From assembly GCA_019186985.1 (NCBI GenBank), contig JABARQ010000003.1, positions 62,001 to 126,000 of the forward strand: a DNA stretch of 64,000 nucleotides, written 5' to 3'. Below the pieces are notes generated by a model, which worked only from the letters and a program-made list of their open reading frames with translations, ran no database searches and was not told where the DNA came from. The stretch's first letter is position 1. Each line of letters starts with the position of its first letter. The DNA is from Prosthecobacter sp. GTDB lineage: Bacteria; Verrucomicrobiota; Verrucomicrobiia; Verrucomicrobiales; Verrucomicrobiaceae. A program made the position numbers and the translations under genes. Positions 48,414-56,475 of the stretch are shown piece after piece.

Positions 48414-48779
48414 TCAGGGACCTTGGCCCGGCAGGTTGACCGCCTGCCATTTCATGAGCGTAACCAAACCTGTGGTCGAGATCAAAACACCTGTCATCAC
48501 AAGGGCAAGACGCGGCCAGGAGAAGGCTTTCCAGGGCATGAACAAGGAAGGAAGCAGCACTCCGCTCAAACCAAGAAGACCGAGTCCTGCACCCGCAAAG
48601 ATCCAAAAGATGGGCACCAAGCCCCACCAGGATTCGTTCAGGGACGAGGATGGAGGCCAGAACATGACGGCTGATATGCAGGCCGGAATGCCAAGCAGGG
48701 CAAATGAAGCAGCCACGTCCTCGGGTGTCACCGACACCCGTGAATTCTGCTGGATGTTATCCTGCGGCAGGTCGTGCAT
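48414..48779 (-). CDS. Small membrane protein of unknown function
   Basis: A 121-residue protein (start MHDLPQDNIQQNSRV) with three or four hydrophobic segments: VAASFALLGIPACISAVMFW, WWGLVPIFWIFAGAGLGLLGL, SGVLLPSLFMPW and LALVMTGVLISTTGLVTLM. No motif recognised. The start lies inside the end of the MlrC gene in another frame (23-bp overlap); an upstream ATG would lengthen the overlap. Codon pattern and clean helix spacing support translation, but confidence is moderate. Confidence 0.6.
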   Translation of the reverse strand: MHDLPQDNIQQNSRVSVTPEDVAASFALLGIPACISAVMFWPPSSSLNESWWGLVPIFWIFAGAGLGLLGLSGVLLPSLFMPWKAFSWPRLALVMTGVLISTTGLVTLMKWQAVNLPGQGP

Positions 48780-50262
48780 AGATTTTAACCACTGGCTTGA
48801 AACTGACCGCCGCATCAAGAGGGAACATGGGGCGCCGGCAGCGGGTGTGGCCGAGGCAGGGAAGGTTGGCGCTTGAGGAACCGGGTGCGTCCACGTTCAC
48901 CATGCGGATGCACCAGTCGGCGTACATGTGTGGCTGGCAGTGCGGGGACTTGATGACCACGGCGTCAAAGTGCGCGGGGTTGCGTCCGTGGGCGAGGAAG
49001 AAGGAGCGGTCATAGAGGTTCACCGCGCGGCTGCTGACCACCAGGGTGAAGCTGCCGGCCTCCAGCACGGCCGTGGGGCCGGCGTACCATTCTTCGCCAA
49101 AGGATTCGCTCTGAAAACGGCCGTCGGCGAGCAGGCGGACCCTGGCGGTGATTTCGAGGGGCGTGAAACGTGCTGGATCGAGCGTGCCGCCGACGGGCAT
49201 GGTGAGGATGGCGCCGACGCCTGCGGCAAAGGCCCTCCGCACGGCGGGGGCGTCCACGATGGGCAGGAGGACACGGGCGCGGCAGCCGGCCTCGACCAGC
49301 TTGCGCATGATCGCGTTGCTGTCGCCGGAGGCGCCCGAGCTGGTGGCGTCCGCCGCATCCACCAGGCCTAACGTACCTTGCGTATGTGCTTTCACGATGG
49401 CTGCCATCTCGTCCAGGCTTTGCAGCGGCACGCGCATCTTGTCATGATGCTCCCAGAAGAGCCCGGCGATGCGCAGGGCCTCGCGTTCGGCCAGGGCGGG
49501 ATCGTTGTCGGTCACCACGAAGGACCAGGAGGCCAGGGAGGGCACGTCGGTGAACGGATTGCCCCACATCATGGCGGCGGAGAGGCCGCCCGGGCCTTGC
49601 TCGACCTGCCTCGCGGCGTTCACGGCGTGACGGATGGACCCGGTGGCCGTGATGAGTTCATCGCCACGCACCAGGGCGGGCACGGTGACCTTGGCGGTGA
49701 CCGGCTTCACCTCGCCGCGCAGGATCCGCAGCAGCAGCCTGGCGGCGCGCTGGCCGGTCTCGAAGAAGTCCACATGGGGATAGGTGTGGTAGGCGACGAC
49801 GGCATCGCAGTGTTCGAGCATGAGGTCGGTGAGGATGCCGTGCAGATCGAGCGATGCGACGACAGGAATGGATTCGCCGACAATCTTGCGCAGCTCGGCG
49901 AGCAGCCAGCCCTCGGGATCCAGCTCCGACTCGCTGGCCATGGCGCCATGAAGGCAGAAATAGACACCGTCCACGTCGGGGGCGGCGCGCACGGCCTCCA
50001 GCAGTTCACCGGAGATGCGCGCCCAGGCCTGCCGGGACAAGGTGCCGCCCGAGGTGATGAAGAAGGCGCTGTAGGCGGGGACGACCTCCACGTCGGGCTG
50101 CTCATCCAGCACGCTCAGGGCGCCGCCGACCTCGTTGCGGATGCCGCAGTGGTAGTCGAGGATCTCCCGGCCGCGCCTGACGGCAAAGTCGTCATAACCA
50201 CTCAGGTGCGGATTGAAGGTGGAGACCTCCTGCTTGCATTCGACGACGAGGATTCGGGGCAT
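48757..50262 (-). CDS. M81 family metallopeptidase (MlrC/microcystinase C type)
   Basis: A 501-residue protein with the MlrC family plan: N-terminal MPRILVVECKQEVSTFNPH, metal-site segments VASLDLHGILTDLML and VVAYHTYPHVDFFETGQRA, then ASGDSNAIMRKLVEAG at the start of the C-terminal domain and VVIKSPHCQPHMY near the end. The family includes MlrC of microcystin degradation, but most homologues are of unknown substrate and are probably zinc hydrolases of small amide or peptide compounds. No signal peptide. It shares 23 bp with the small membrane protein gene. Substrate cannot be inferred. Confidence 0.9.
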   Translation of the reverse strand: MPRILVVECKQEVSTFNPHLSGYDDFAVRRGREILDYHCGIRNEVGGALSVLDEQPDVEVVPAYSAFFITSGGTLSRQAWARISGELLEAVRAAPDVDGVYFCLHGAMASESELDPEGWLLAELRKIVGESIPVVASLDLHGILTDLMLEHCDAVVAYHTYPHVDFFETGQRAARLLLRILRGEVKPVTAKVTVPALVRGDELITATGSIRHAVNAARQVEQGPGGLSAAMMWGNPFTDVPSLASWSFVVTDNDPALAEREALRIAGLFWEHHDKMRVPLQSLDEMAAIVKAHTQGTLGLVDAADATSSGASGDSNAIMRKLVEAGCRARVLLPIVDAPAVRRAFAAGVGAILTMPVGGTLDPARFTPLEITARVRLLADGRFQSESFGEEWYAGPTAVLEAGSFTLVVSSRAVNLYDRSFFLAHGRNPAHFDAVVIKSPHCQPHMYADWCIRMVNVDAPGSSSANLPCLGHTRCRRPMFPLDAAVSFKPVVKIYARPAAG

Positions 50263-50320
50263 GGACGGATGGATGATTACGCCGCCATGCCGGGGCAGCT
50301 TCCAGACAATGCGGTGAGAT

Positions 50321-50360
50321 TGGCACAGGATGGATCCGATTGTCAGGATTCACGGAATGG
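50321..50360. repeat. Possible degraded copy of CACAGGAT-type dispersed repeat
   Basis: The stretch contains GGCACAGGATGGATCC and GTCAGGATTCACGGAAT, resembling the CACAGGATGGGATCAG and GATTCACAGGAT units of the palindromic element at about 53760-53885. The match is partial, so this is a tentative relation. Confidence 0.3.
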
Positions 50361-50488
50361 GGAAAACCTTTGCGCATCCAGCACTTGGAGAGAGGACCCA
50401 TGTCGCCCGGAGAACGGGCGGGTTTGGTGTGTGGTCAGGATGCCGGGTTCATCGCTTCCGCCGGAGCTGATGATTCGAGGTGCCAATC

Positions 50489-50506
50489 CGGCAGGGTGCC
50501 CTGCCG
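50489..50506 (-). terminator. Candidate hairpin downstream of sugar-phosphate isomerase gene
   Basis: CGGCAGGG and CCCTGCCG are inverted copies with a two-base centre, so a stem of about six pairs with a GGTGCC-type loop is more realistic. It starts 8 bases after the stop of the isomerase-type gene. No T-run follows. Confidence 0.3.
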
Positions 50507-50513
50507 TGAGGCC

Positions 50514-51338
50514 TCAGGCGTAGAGGGAGTCGTAGGCGCTGCAAATTTGGTTCAGCCAGTCCTCCTGGGGCATGGACCAGTAGCGGTTGGAGAAGATCTC
50601 CACCTCGCGGCAGCCGCTGAAACCGGTTTGATCGACCCAGTCGGAGATCTGGCGGATGGGGATGCAGCCCTCGCCCATGAGCCCGCGGTCGTTGAGAAGG
50701 TCGGTGGTGGGCGTCTTCCAGTCGCAGATGTGGAAGGCGAAGAGGCGCTGGAGCTCGGCGCTGAGGCGGACCTGCTGCTCAAGTTCGGGATCCCACCAGA
50801 GGTGATAGACGTCGGCGGCGATGCCGAGCATGGGGTGGGAGCCGAGCCTGTCACAGATTTCGTTCGCCTGGCGCATCGTGTTCACCGCGCTGCGGTCGTC
50901 CGCATACATGGGATGGAGGGGTTCGATGCCGAGCTTCACGCCCGCAGCCTCGGCGTCCGGCAGGACGGCGGCGATGCCGTCGGCGATCTGCTTGCGCGAT
51001 TCATCGAGGGGCTGGCCGGGGACGGCACCGCAGACCAGGACGATGAGCGGGGCGCCGAGGTCACGGGCCTGTTCAATGCAGCGCCGGTTGTCATCAATGG
51101 AGGCCTGGCGTGCGGCGGCGGATGCGCCCGGGAAGAAGCCGCCGCGGCAGAGGCTGACGATGTCGAGTCCAGCCTCGCGGGCCTGCCTGCCGACCTGGGC
51201 GGGGTCGCGGTTGTCGAGGTTGTAGCGCCAGAAGGTGATGCCACCCGCGCCGGCGTCGGCATAACGCTGGATGCAATCTTCGGTGCTCCAGGGCTTCGTG
51301 GTGATGGTGTGGATGCAGAGGCGGGGGCGGCGGGGCAT
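50514..51338 (-). CDS. Sugar phosphate isomerase/epimerase family TIM barrel (AP endonuclease 2 type)
   Basis: A 274-residue protein. The ATG chosen starts MPRRPRLCIHTITTKPW, the usual beginning of the family; a longer frame adds 40 Pro-rich residues. Metal ligands fit the family: Glu in VKLGIEPLHPMY, Asp in MLGIAADVYHLWWD, His in FAFHICDWKT, Glu in CREVEIFSNRYW. These enzymes interconvert or cleave sugars and inositol derivatives and are common in catabolic clusters of this phylum. It is divergent from purK (107 bp between starts), and 251 bp separate it from the MlrC start. Confidence 0.87.
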   Translation of the reverse strand: MPRRPRLCIHTITTKPWSTEDCIQRYADAGAGGITFWRYNLDNRDPAQVGRQAREAGLDIVSLCRGGFFPGASAAARQASIDDNRRCIEQARDLGAPLIVLVCGAVPGQPLDESRKQIADGIAAVLPDAEAAGVKLGIEPLHPMYADDRSAVNTMRQANEICDRLGSHPMLGIAADVYHLWWDPELEQQVRLSAELQRLFAFHICDWKTPTTDLLNDRGLMGEGCIPIRQISDWVDQTGFSGCREVEIFSNRYWSMPQEDWLNQICSAYDSLYA

Positions 51339-51445
51339 GGAGGGAGGTTGGACGGGGCGGGGCGGGTTTCCAGCGACTTCCACTTTGTCTTGGCAGAACG
51401 GCGGGTTTTGAGTCAAAGGAGGGGGCGTTCCTTCCGACCCCACCC

Positions 51446-52600
51446 ATGTCCAGCTCACCTCTTCTTCCTCCCTCGACCCTTGGCATCCTTGGCGGCGGCC
51501 AGCTTGGCCGGATGCTGGCGCTGGAGGCTCGCCGAAGCGGCTACCGGGTGGCGGTTTACACGGATGAGCGTCCCGGCTGTCCGGCGGGGCAGTGGGCGGA
51601 TGCAGAATTCAATGCAGCCTACGATGACCGCCATGCGCTGGAGCGCTTCCTGCAGCGGGTGGACGTGGTGACGGTGGAGTTTGAAAACATCCCGGACGCC
51701 TGCCTGGAGATCGTGGAGGCGGTGAAGCCGCTGAGGCCTGGGCGCAAGGCCATCCACACCACGCAGCATCGTGAGAGGGAGAAGCTGTTCCTGAGGGGGC
51801 AGGGCATTGCCTGCGCCGAGTTTCGCATCGTGGAAAGCCTGGCGCAGCTGGAGCAGGCCGTGCAGGAACTGGGAAGACCGTGTGTCATCAAAACCGCTGC
51901 TTTTGGTTATGACGGCAAGGGCCAGCACAAGGTGAACGCGGACACGGACCTGGCCGATGCGTGGAAGGACTTTGAGGGGCATCATGCCGTGGTCGAGCAG
52001 TGGGTGCCGTTCGTGTGCGAGGTCTCCGTCGTCGGTGCCCGCGGCGTGGACGGGCGGATGGCCGTGCATGGCGTGGTGGAAAACCAGCATGCGCATCACA
52101 TCCTGGACGTCACGATCGCCCCGGCGCGCGTGGGGCCGGAGGTCGTGGAGCAGGCGCTGGAGCTTTGGGAGGCCGTGGCCGAGGGGCTGGATTATGTGGG
52201 CACGATGGCGGTGGAGATGTTTGTCACCGCCGAAGGACGCGTGCTGGTGAACGAGATCGCCCCGCGTCCGCACAACAGCGGGCATTACACGATCGACGCC
52301 TGCATCACGAACCAGTTCCAGCAGCAGATGCGCGCCATCTGCGGCCTGAGCCTGGGGGATCCGGGGCAGCACACGCCCTCGGTCATGATCAACCTGCTCG
52401 GTGACGTGTGGCCTTCGGAAAAGGTGCATCCGGACTGGGACGCCGTCCTGGGGCATCCGCGTGCCAAGCTGCATCTGTATGGAAAGGCCGAGGCGAGGGC
52501 ACGGCGCAAGATGGGGCATGTCAACGTCCTGGGGGAAACCCTGGAGGAGGCGCTGGAAAGCGCGATCGAAATCAAGCAGGCGCTGGGCATTCCCGTCTGA
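51446..52600 (+). CDS. purK: N5-carboxyaminoimidazole ribonucleotide synthase PurK
   Basis: A 384-residue ATP-grasp enzyme that carboxylates AIR to N5-CAIR in purine synthesis. Motifs: nucleotide-binding start TLGILGGGQLGRMLALEA, then VEFENIPDACLE, PCVIKTAAFGYDGKGQ, EVSVVGARGVDGRMAVHG, and the conserved NEIAPRPHNSGHYTIDAC. Length is normal. The partner purE is not in the window, which is common when the two are unlinked. Leader is C-rich (GACCCCACCC) with no Shine-Dalgarno. It is convergent with the next gene, 32 bp apart. Confidence 0.95.
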   Translation: MSSSPLLPPSTLGILGGGQLGRMLALEARRSGYRVAVYTDERPGCPAGQWADAEFNAAYDDRHALERFLQRVDVVTVEFENIPDACLEIVEAVKPLRPGRKAIHTTQHREREKLFLRGQGIACAEFRIVESLAQLEQAVQELGRPCVIKTAAFGYDGKGQHKVNADTDLADAWKDFEGHHAVVEQWVPFVCEVSVVGARGVDGRMAVHGVVENQHAHHILDVTIAPARVGPEVVEQALELWEAVAEGLDYVGTMAVEMFVTAEGRVLVNEIAPRPHNSGHYTIDACITNQFQQQMRAICGLSLGDPGQHTPSVMINLLGDVWPSEKVHPDWDAVLGHPRAKLHLYGKAEARARRKMGHVNVLGETLEEALESAIEIKQALGIPV

Positions 52601-52632
52601 ACAGTGCGCGCTCGTGCGCTCTGCCGAGGGAA

Positions 52633-53691
52633 TCAATCTTTGTTCGGCGTGCCCCGGCTGCGGAAGAGCAGCAGGCCGACGGCGCAGAGCAGGACGGCGG
52701 AGGAGGTGAGCAGGATGGTGCTCTGGGGAATGCCCTCCGGGGATGAAGCCGGCCGGGCCGATGCAGCCGGAGGCGAGGGGCTGGACACGACGGTTTCCGG
52801 CACGCTCAGCTTCGCCGGAGCCGTGACCGCCGCCGGCGTGGCGCCCTTGTTTTCACCCGCCTCCTTGAGGGCCTTTTCCCAATCCACATTGAGCAGCAGA
52901 TCCCAGCCGGGATTTTCATTCTTCACCCGGCAGGAGCAGCGTCCGACCAGGAACATGGAGGATTCCTCCAGGGCGGCATCATCAAGCTGGCTGAGCGGCC
53001 AGGAGCCCAGGACTCGTCCGCGGCCGAACACGGGGGCGGCGAAGGCCTGGCCCCGGGTGATCCTGCCTTCGGGGCCGGCAAGCATTGAGATGAGAATTTG
53101 TTCGGCGGGATCCTTCGCGTCGATGCGCAGCGTGGTGAACTTCAGCCTCAGGGCCGGGCCGGGGCCGAGCTGGCTGTCCGGATCATTGGGATCCTGGATG
53201 GGCAGGCTGGCGACGTTTTCGAGGAACTTGAGGCGCTTTTCGACCCTGTCGGCATCGGCTTTTGCGCCAGGGCTGCCATCGCCGACGATCACCCAGATGA
53301 TGGAATCGCCCGCCAGGATGTGCCGCAGGATCTTCTGGCGACCGGGGGAGTCGAGCAGGGAGTCGAGGGAGGATTTGTCCAGGGTGCCTGACCAGATTTT
53401 CTGCTGCCGGGTCTTGGAGTCGAGCAGGGTGGCCTGGGTGACGCCCGGCTCCCTGGCGGTGGTGATGTCGAGGTTGGCCCTGCCGTTGGCCCGCAGGGGG
53501 CGGAGCAGGTCGGTGACAGCGTCGCCGGGGGAGGGGCTTGCCGGGACGATGAGCTGGAAGCGGTCCGTTTCCCAGCGATCCAGGGCGTAGCGGAACACCG
53601 GAATGGTGCAGGCACAGGTCTGGGCCTGGATCAGGGCGGTGGTGAAGAGGATGAGCAGGCCAGGACGTAGCATGAGGGGCAGGGCACGCAT
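52633..53691 (-). CDS. Exported protein of unknown function with C-terminal membrane segment
   Basis: A 352-residue protein. The chosen start gives MRALPLMLRPGLLILFTTAL, a signal peptide ahead of AQTCACTIPVFRYALDRWE. The N-terminal CACTIPVFRYALDRW motif with two Cys is distinctive: similar short Cys motifs begin exported thioredoxin-like proteins, though no redox CxxC fits. The middle contains GDSIIWVIVGDGSPGAK and LMSG-like strands; near the end a Pro/Ser-rich linker leads to the helix ILLTSSAVLLCAVGLLLFRS. It resembles a membrane-anchored periplasmic protein. Function unknown. Confidence 0.7.
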   Translation of the reverse strand: MRALPLMLRPGLLILFTTALIQAQTCACTIPVFRYALDRWETDRFQLIVPASPSPGDAVTDLLRPLRANGRANLDITTAREPGVTQATLLDSKTRQQKIWSGTLDKSSLDSLLDSPGRQKILRHILAGDSIIWVIVGDGSPGAKADADRVEKRLKFLENVASLPIQDPNDPDSQLGPGPALRLKFTTLRIDAKDPAEQILISMLAGPEGRITRGQAFAAPVFGRGRVLGSWPLSQLDDAALEESSMFLVGRCSCRVKNENPGWDLLLNVDWEKALKEAGENKGATPAAVTAPAKLSVPETVVSSPSPPAASARPASSPEGIPQSTILLTSSAVLLCAVGLLLFRSRGTPNKD

Positions 53692-53761
53692 GAACGACGG
53701 CAAGGCGGGTGAAGTTGCTCGCAAACTTTGAAGGGGGCGGGCGCGGGAAGGGGCGGGTCCA

Positions 53762-53884
53762 AGTCCTGTGAGAGCCTGGATACAGGGTTCACAGGACTGG
53801 CATGATTCACAGGATGGGATCAGATCCTGTGGGGCGTGAGAATGCCGGCTTGGAAGCCGGGAAGCCCCAGGTGCAGGCCCTGGG
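53762..53884. repeat. Cluster of four palindromes with CACAGGAT units
   Basis: Arms: AGTCCTGTGA (53762-53771) with TCACAGGACT (53789-53798); CACAGGAT (53808-53815) with ATCCTGTG (53824-53831); CCGGCT with AGCCGG at 53845-53860; CCCAGG with CCTGGG at 53866-53884. The first two share the CACAGGA core, repeated as TTCACAGGA. It lies just after the rseP stop. It may be a dispersed intergenic repeat, or act in RNA stability or termination. Confidence 0.6.
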
Positions 53885-53891
53885 CGGGGTC

Positions 53892-55400
53892 TTACTTCAC
53901 CTCGGCGCGTTTTTCAGGCGGCAGCCACTGGAACTCGCTGGTGGAGCCGGCCTTCTTGGAGCCGCCGAGGAAGATGTCGCCGGTGTCCTTCAGGGTGACG
54001 AAGATGATGAAGCCGAAAAGCAGGAGCACGCAGGCCGTCTGCACGACTTCGAGGAAGCGTCCCTGGAGCGGGCGGCGGCGGACGGCCTCGCCGATGGCCA
54101 GGGTGATGTGGCCGCCGTCAAGCACCGGGAAGGGCAGAAGGTTCATCAGGGCGAGGTTGACGTTGAGCACCACGCTGAACCAGAGCACCTGAAGGAGGGC
54201 GGCGGGATCCTGGAGCAGGTTGTAATAGACACGACCGATGCCGACGGGGCCGCTCATGTGGGCCGGGCTGATGTCGGAGTTCGAATAGACCAGCTTCTGC
54301 ACCATGCTGACGAGGGACTTGGCGGCGCCGGAGACCTGTTCCCACACTCCTGGATAGGCCAGTTTGCGGGCGCCGGTGGCGTGCCAGACAATGCCAACCA
54401 TGGGGTCCTTCCAGTCGGCGGGGTGCTTGTCGGGCACACGCGGGGTGAGGGTGGCGAGCGCTTCCTTGCCATCACGACGCAGGGTGAGCTGCACGGGCTG
54501 GCCGTTGCGGGTCTTGATGTATTCGGAAAGCTGGCCGCGATGAGTGATGGGGGTGTCATCAACCTTGAGCAGCTCGTCACCGGCCTTGAGTCCGGCCTCC
54601 TCCGCCGGGCTGTGGGGCTGAAGGGCGCCGACCATGGGGGTTTCCTTGCCCGTGATGCCCACCTCGCGGAGCGGGGGACGCTTGAAGACGGCGTCGAGGG
54701 TGCTGCCGAGCCAGGACCTGGACTTTTCCTCGGCGGCTTCCGGCCATTCGGCGGCGACCTGGATGGCAGGCAGGGCCTGGCCGTTGCGCTCCACCTCGAA
54801 CTGGATGGTCTTGCCCTCGCTGGAGATGACGTTCCAGCGGACGGTGTCGGTCGTCATGCCCTCAAAGCGGTGGATTTCCGCACCGTCGATGCGCAGGATC
54901 TTGTCACCCGCCTGGAGGCCGGCCTTGGCGGCGGGGCTGTCCTTGGCGACATAACCAATGGTGGTGGTGACGAAGGCCTCCGTCTGCGGCTTGCCCAGCC
55001 AGCTGACCAGGACGGCGAAGGCGCAGGCGAGCAGGAAGCTGAAGAGCGGGCCGGCGAAGGCGACGATGATCTTGTCGGTGGGCGAGATCGGGGGCAGGGG
55101 ATCCTTGCTGGTGCTCTCGCCTTCGATGGCGTCCATGGGGGCCATCTGGGGCAGTTTGACAAAACCGCCCGCCGGGATGCTGCCCAGGCCGTATTCAACG
55201 CCGTTGATGGTCTTCTTCCAGAGGGGCTTGCCGAACCAGATGTAGAACGCCTCGACCCTCAGGCCGCGCCAGCGGGCGGCGAGGAAGTGACCCCATTCGT
55301 GGACGAGGATCATGAGGTTGAAGACCAGCAGGACTTCGATGATCAGGATGATGATGCGAAGGACTTCGCCGACAGGGCCGAGGGATGAAAGCCAGGACAT
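53892..55400 (-). CDS. rseP: RIP zinc metalloprotease RseP
   Basis: A 502-residue site-2 protease. HEWGH at residues 34-38 in the first membrane segment region is the zinc-binding motif; GSIPAGGFVKL follows. Two PDZ domains are visible (about 140-230 and 230-310; DSPAAKAGLQAGDKILRIDG and SPAEEAGLKAGDELLKVDD). The C-terminal NLLPFPVLDGGHITLAIGE with LDGGH is the second conserved segment, carrying the third metal ligand Asp. Such proteases cleave membrane-bound anti-sigma factors. In many bacteria rseP follows dxr; dxr is not seen here. Leader is C-rich (CCACCCCTC). Confidence 0.95.
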   Translation of the reverse strand: MSWLSSLGPVGEVLRIIILIIEVLLVFNLMILVHEWGHFLAARWRGLRVEAFYIWFGKPLWKKTINGVEYGLGSIPAGGFVKLPQMAPMDAIEGESTSKDPLPPISPTDKIIVAFAGPLFSFLLACAFAVLVSWLGKPQTEAFVTTTIGYVAKDSPAAKAGLQAGDKILRIDGAEIHRFEGMTTDTVRWNVISSEGKTIQFEVERNGQALPAIQVAAEWPEAAEEKSRSWLGSTLDAVFKRPPLREVGITGKETPMVGALQPHSPAEEAGLKAGDELLKVDDTPITHRGQLSEYIKTRNGQPVQLTLRRDGKEALATLTPRVPDKHPADWKDPMVGIVWHATGARKLAYPGVWEQVSGAAKSLVSMVQKLVYSNSDISPAHMSGPVGIGRVYYNLLQDPAALLQVLWFSVVLNVNLALMNLLPFPVLDGGHITLAIGEAVRRRPLQGRFLEVVQTACVLLLFGFIIFVTLKDTGDIFLGGSKKAGSTSEFQWLPPEKRAEVK

Positions 55401-55508
55401 GAGGGGTGGGGAAAAGGAAAGGACCGGGATGGTAATACGCCCGGGAGGGCCGGAAAGCTAACACCCGCACCGGAGTCGGCAACGTGGATGTGCAGGCTGA
55501 CCATTTTC

Positions 55509-56303
55509 TCACACTTCGGCGGTGAGAAGCCGGACGGCCTCCGCCGCCAGGGCAAAGCCGAAGGTGCCGGTGACAAAGGTGGCCGCGCCAAAGCCCGCCG
55601 AGCAGTCCAGGCGCAGGCCGACCTCGGTGGTGTCCGCCCGGGAGGCCGCGCAGCTTCCGTCCGGCTGCGGATACACGGCTTTTTCCGTGGAGAAAACACA
55701 GGACACACCCCAGTGCATGGCGCGTCCATCGGCGCTTTTGGGAAAGCCATGGTCCTCCCGCAGGCGGCGCCTGACCTGCTGAATCAGGGGGTCGGAGCCC
55801 GCCTGGCCGAGGTCGGCGGTCTTCACCTGGGTGGGGTCGCGCCTGCCGCCGGCGCTGCCGGAAACAACGACGGGCAGGCCGAGCGACCTGGCCTTGGCGA
55901 TGATCAGGGCCTTCACCGAGGTGTCGTCCACCGCATCGACGATCAGGTCAAAACCGCCCGTAAGAAGGCGGTCGGCGCTGCTTGTCAGGAAAAACTCCAC
56001 GGCAGGGGTCACGGCGCATTCCGGAGCGATCTGACGGACGCGTTCGGCCAGCACCTCGACCTTGGGGCGGCCGAGGCTGGGGGTGAGGGCGGGGAGCTGG
56101 CGGTTGGTGTTGGTGATGCAGACATCGTCCATGTCGACCAGGGTCAGGCTGCCGATGCCGCTGCGGGCCAGGGCTTCGACGGTCCAGGAACCGACCCCGC
56201 CGACTCCGATCACCATCACTCTGGAGCGGTGCAGGCGGGGCAGGGCGGCGGTGCCGTAAAGGCGGGCGATGCCGCCGAAACGCTGGAGATAATCCTCGGT
56301 CAT
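55509..56303 (-). CDS. tcdA: tRNA threonylcarbamoyladenosine dehydratase TcdA (CsdL)
   Basis: A 264-residue ThiF/E1-like enzyme that cyclises t6A37 to ct6A37 in tRNA. Motifs: ATP-binding VMVIGVGGVGSWTVEALARS near residue 30, then LVDMDDVCITNTNRQLPAL, the VDAVDDTSVKALII segment, and SGSAGGRRDPTQVKTADL. The length and segment order match TcdA rather than ThiF or MoeB, and no C-terminal rhodanese is present. It is divergent from the citrate synthase gene across a 172-bp gap. The CsdA/CsdE partners are not in the window. Confidence 0.9.
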   Translation of the reverse strand: MTEDYLQRFGGIARLYGTAALPRLHRSRVMVIGVGGVGSWTVEALARSGIGSLTLVDMDDVCITNTNRQLPALTPSLGRPKVEVLAERVRQIAPECAVTPAVEFFLTSSADRLLTGGFDLIVDAVDDTSVKALIIAKARSLGLPVVVSGSAGGRRDPTQVKTADLGQAGSDPLIQQVRRRLREDHGFPKSADGRAMHWGVSCVFSTEKAVYPQPDGSCAASRADTTEVGLRLDCSAGFGAATFVTGTFGFALAAEAVRLLTAEV

Positions 56304-56475
56304 GGCGGTGCTGATAGCAGGCCTTCAGGCGGGCGGCAAAGATTGCATGATTTTTCCCCGAGGGCAGTACTTGTCCTCCCCCGTTTGCACGCTAAACGCA
56401 AAGAGTCGTCCGTCACGGCACGACATCCGCTCCCTTTCCATTTCCAAAAAACAACCCCAAAAACGCCCACCCACC
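56304..56475. promoter_or_regulatory. Divergent control region between tcdA and citrate synthase
   Basis: 172 bp with an A/C-rich stretch (CAAAAAACAACCCC) directly before the citrate synthase ATG. TTTGC and GCAAA at about 56393-56411 form a short inverted repeat. No convincing -10/-35 pair was identified. The citrate synthase start has no Shine-Dalgarno. Confidence 0.35.

Noticed and set aside
46736-48439. Long plus-strand frame over the PVC-cytochrome and enolase genes
   Set aside because: Shadow of two clear minus-strand genes.
53802-55388. Long plus-strand frame over rseP
   Set aside because: RseP carries HEWGH and LDGGH motifs and PDZ domains; the opposite frame is only Gly/Asp/Leu-rich.
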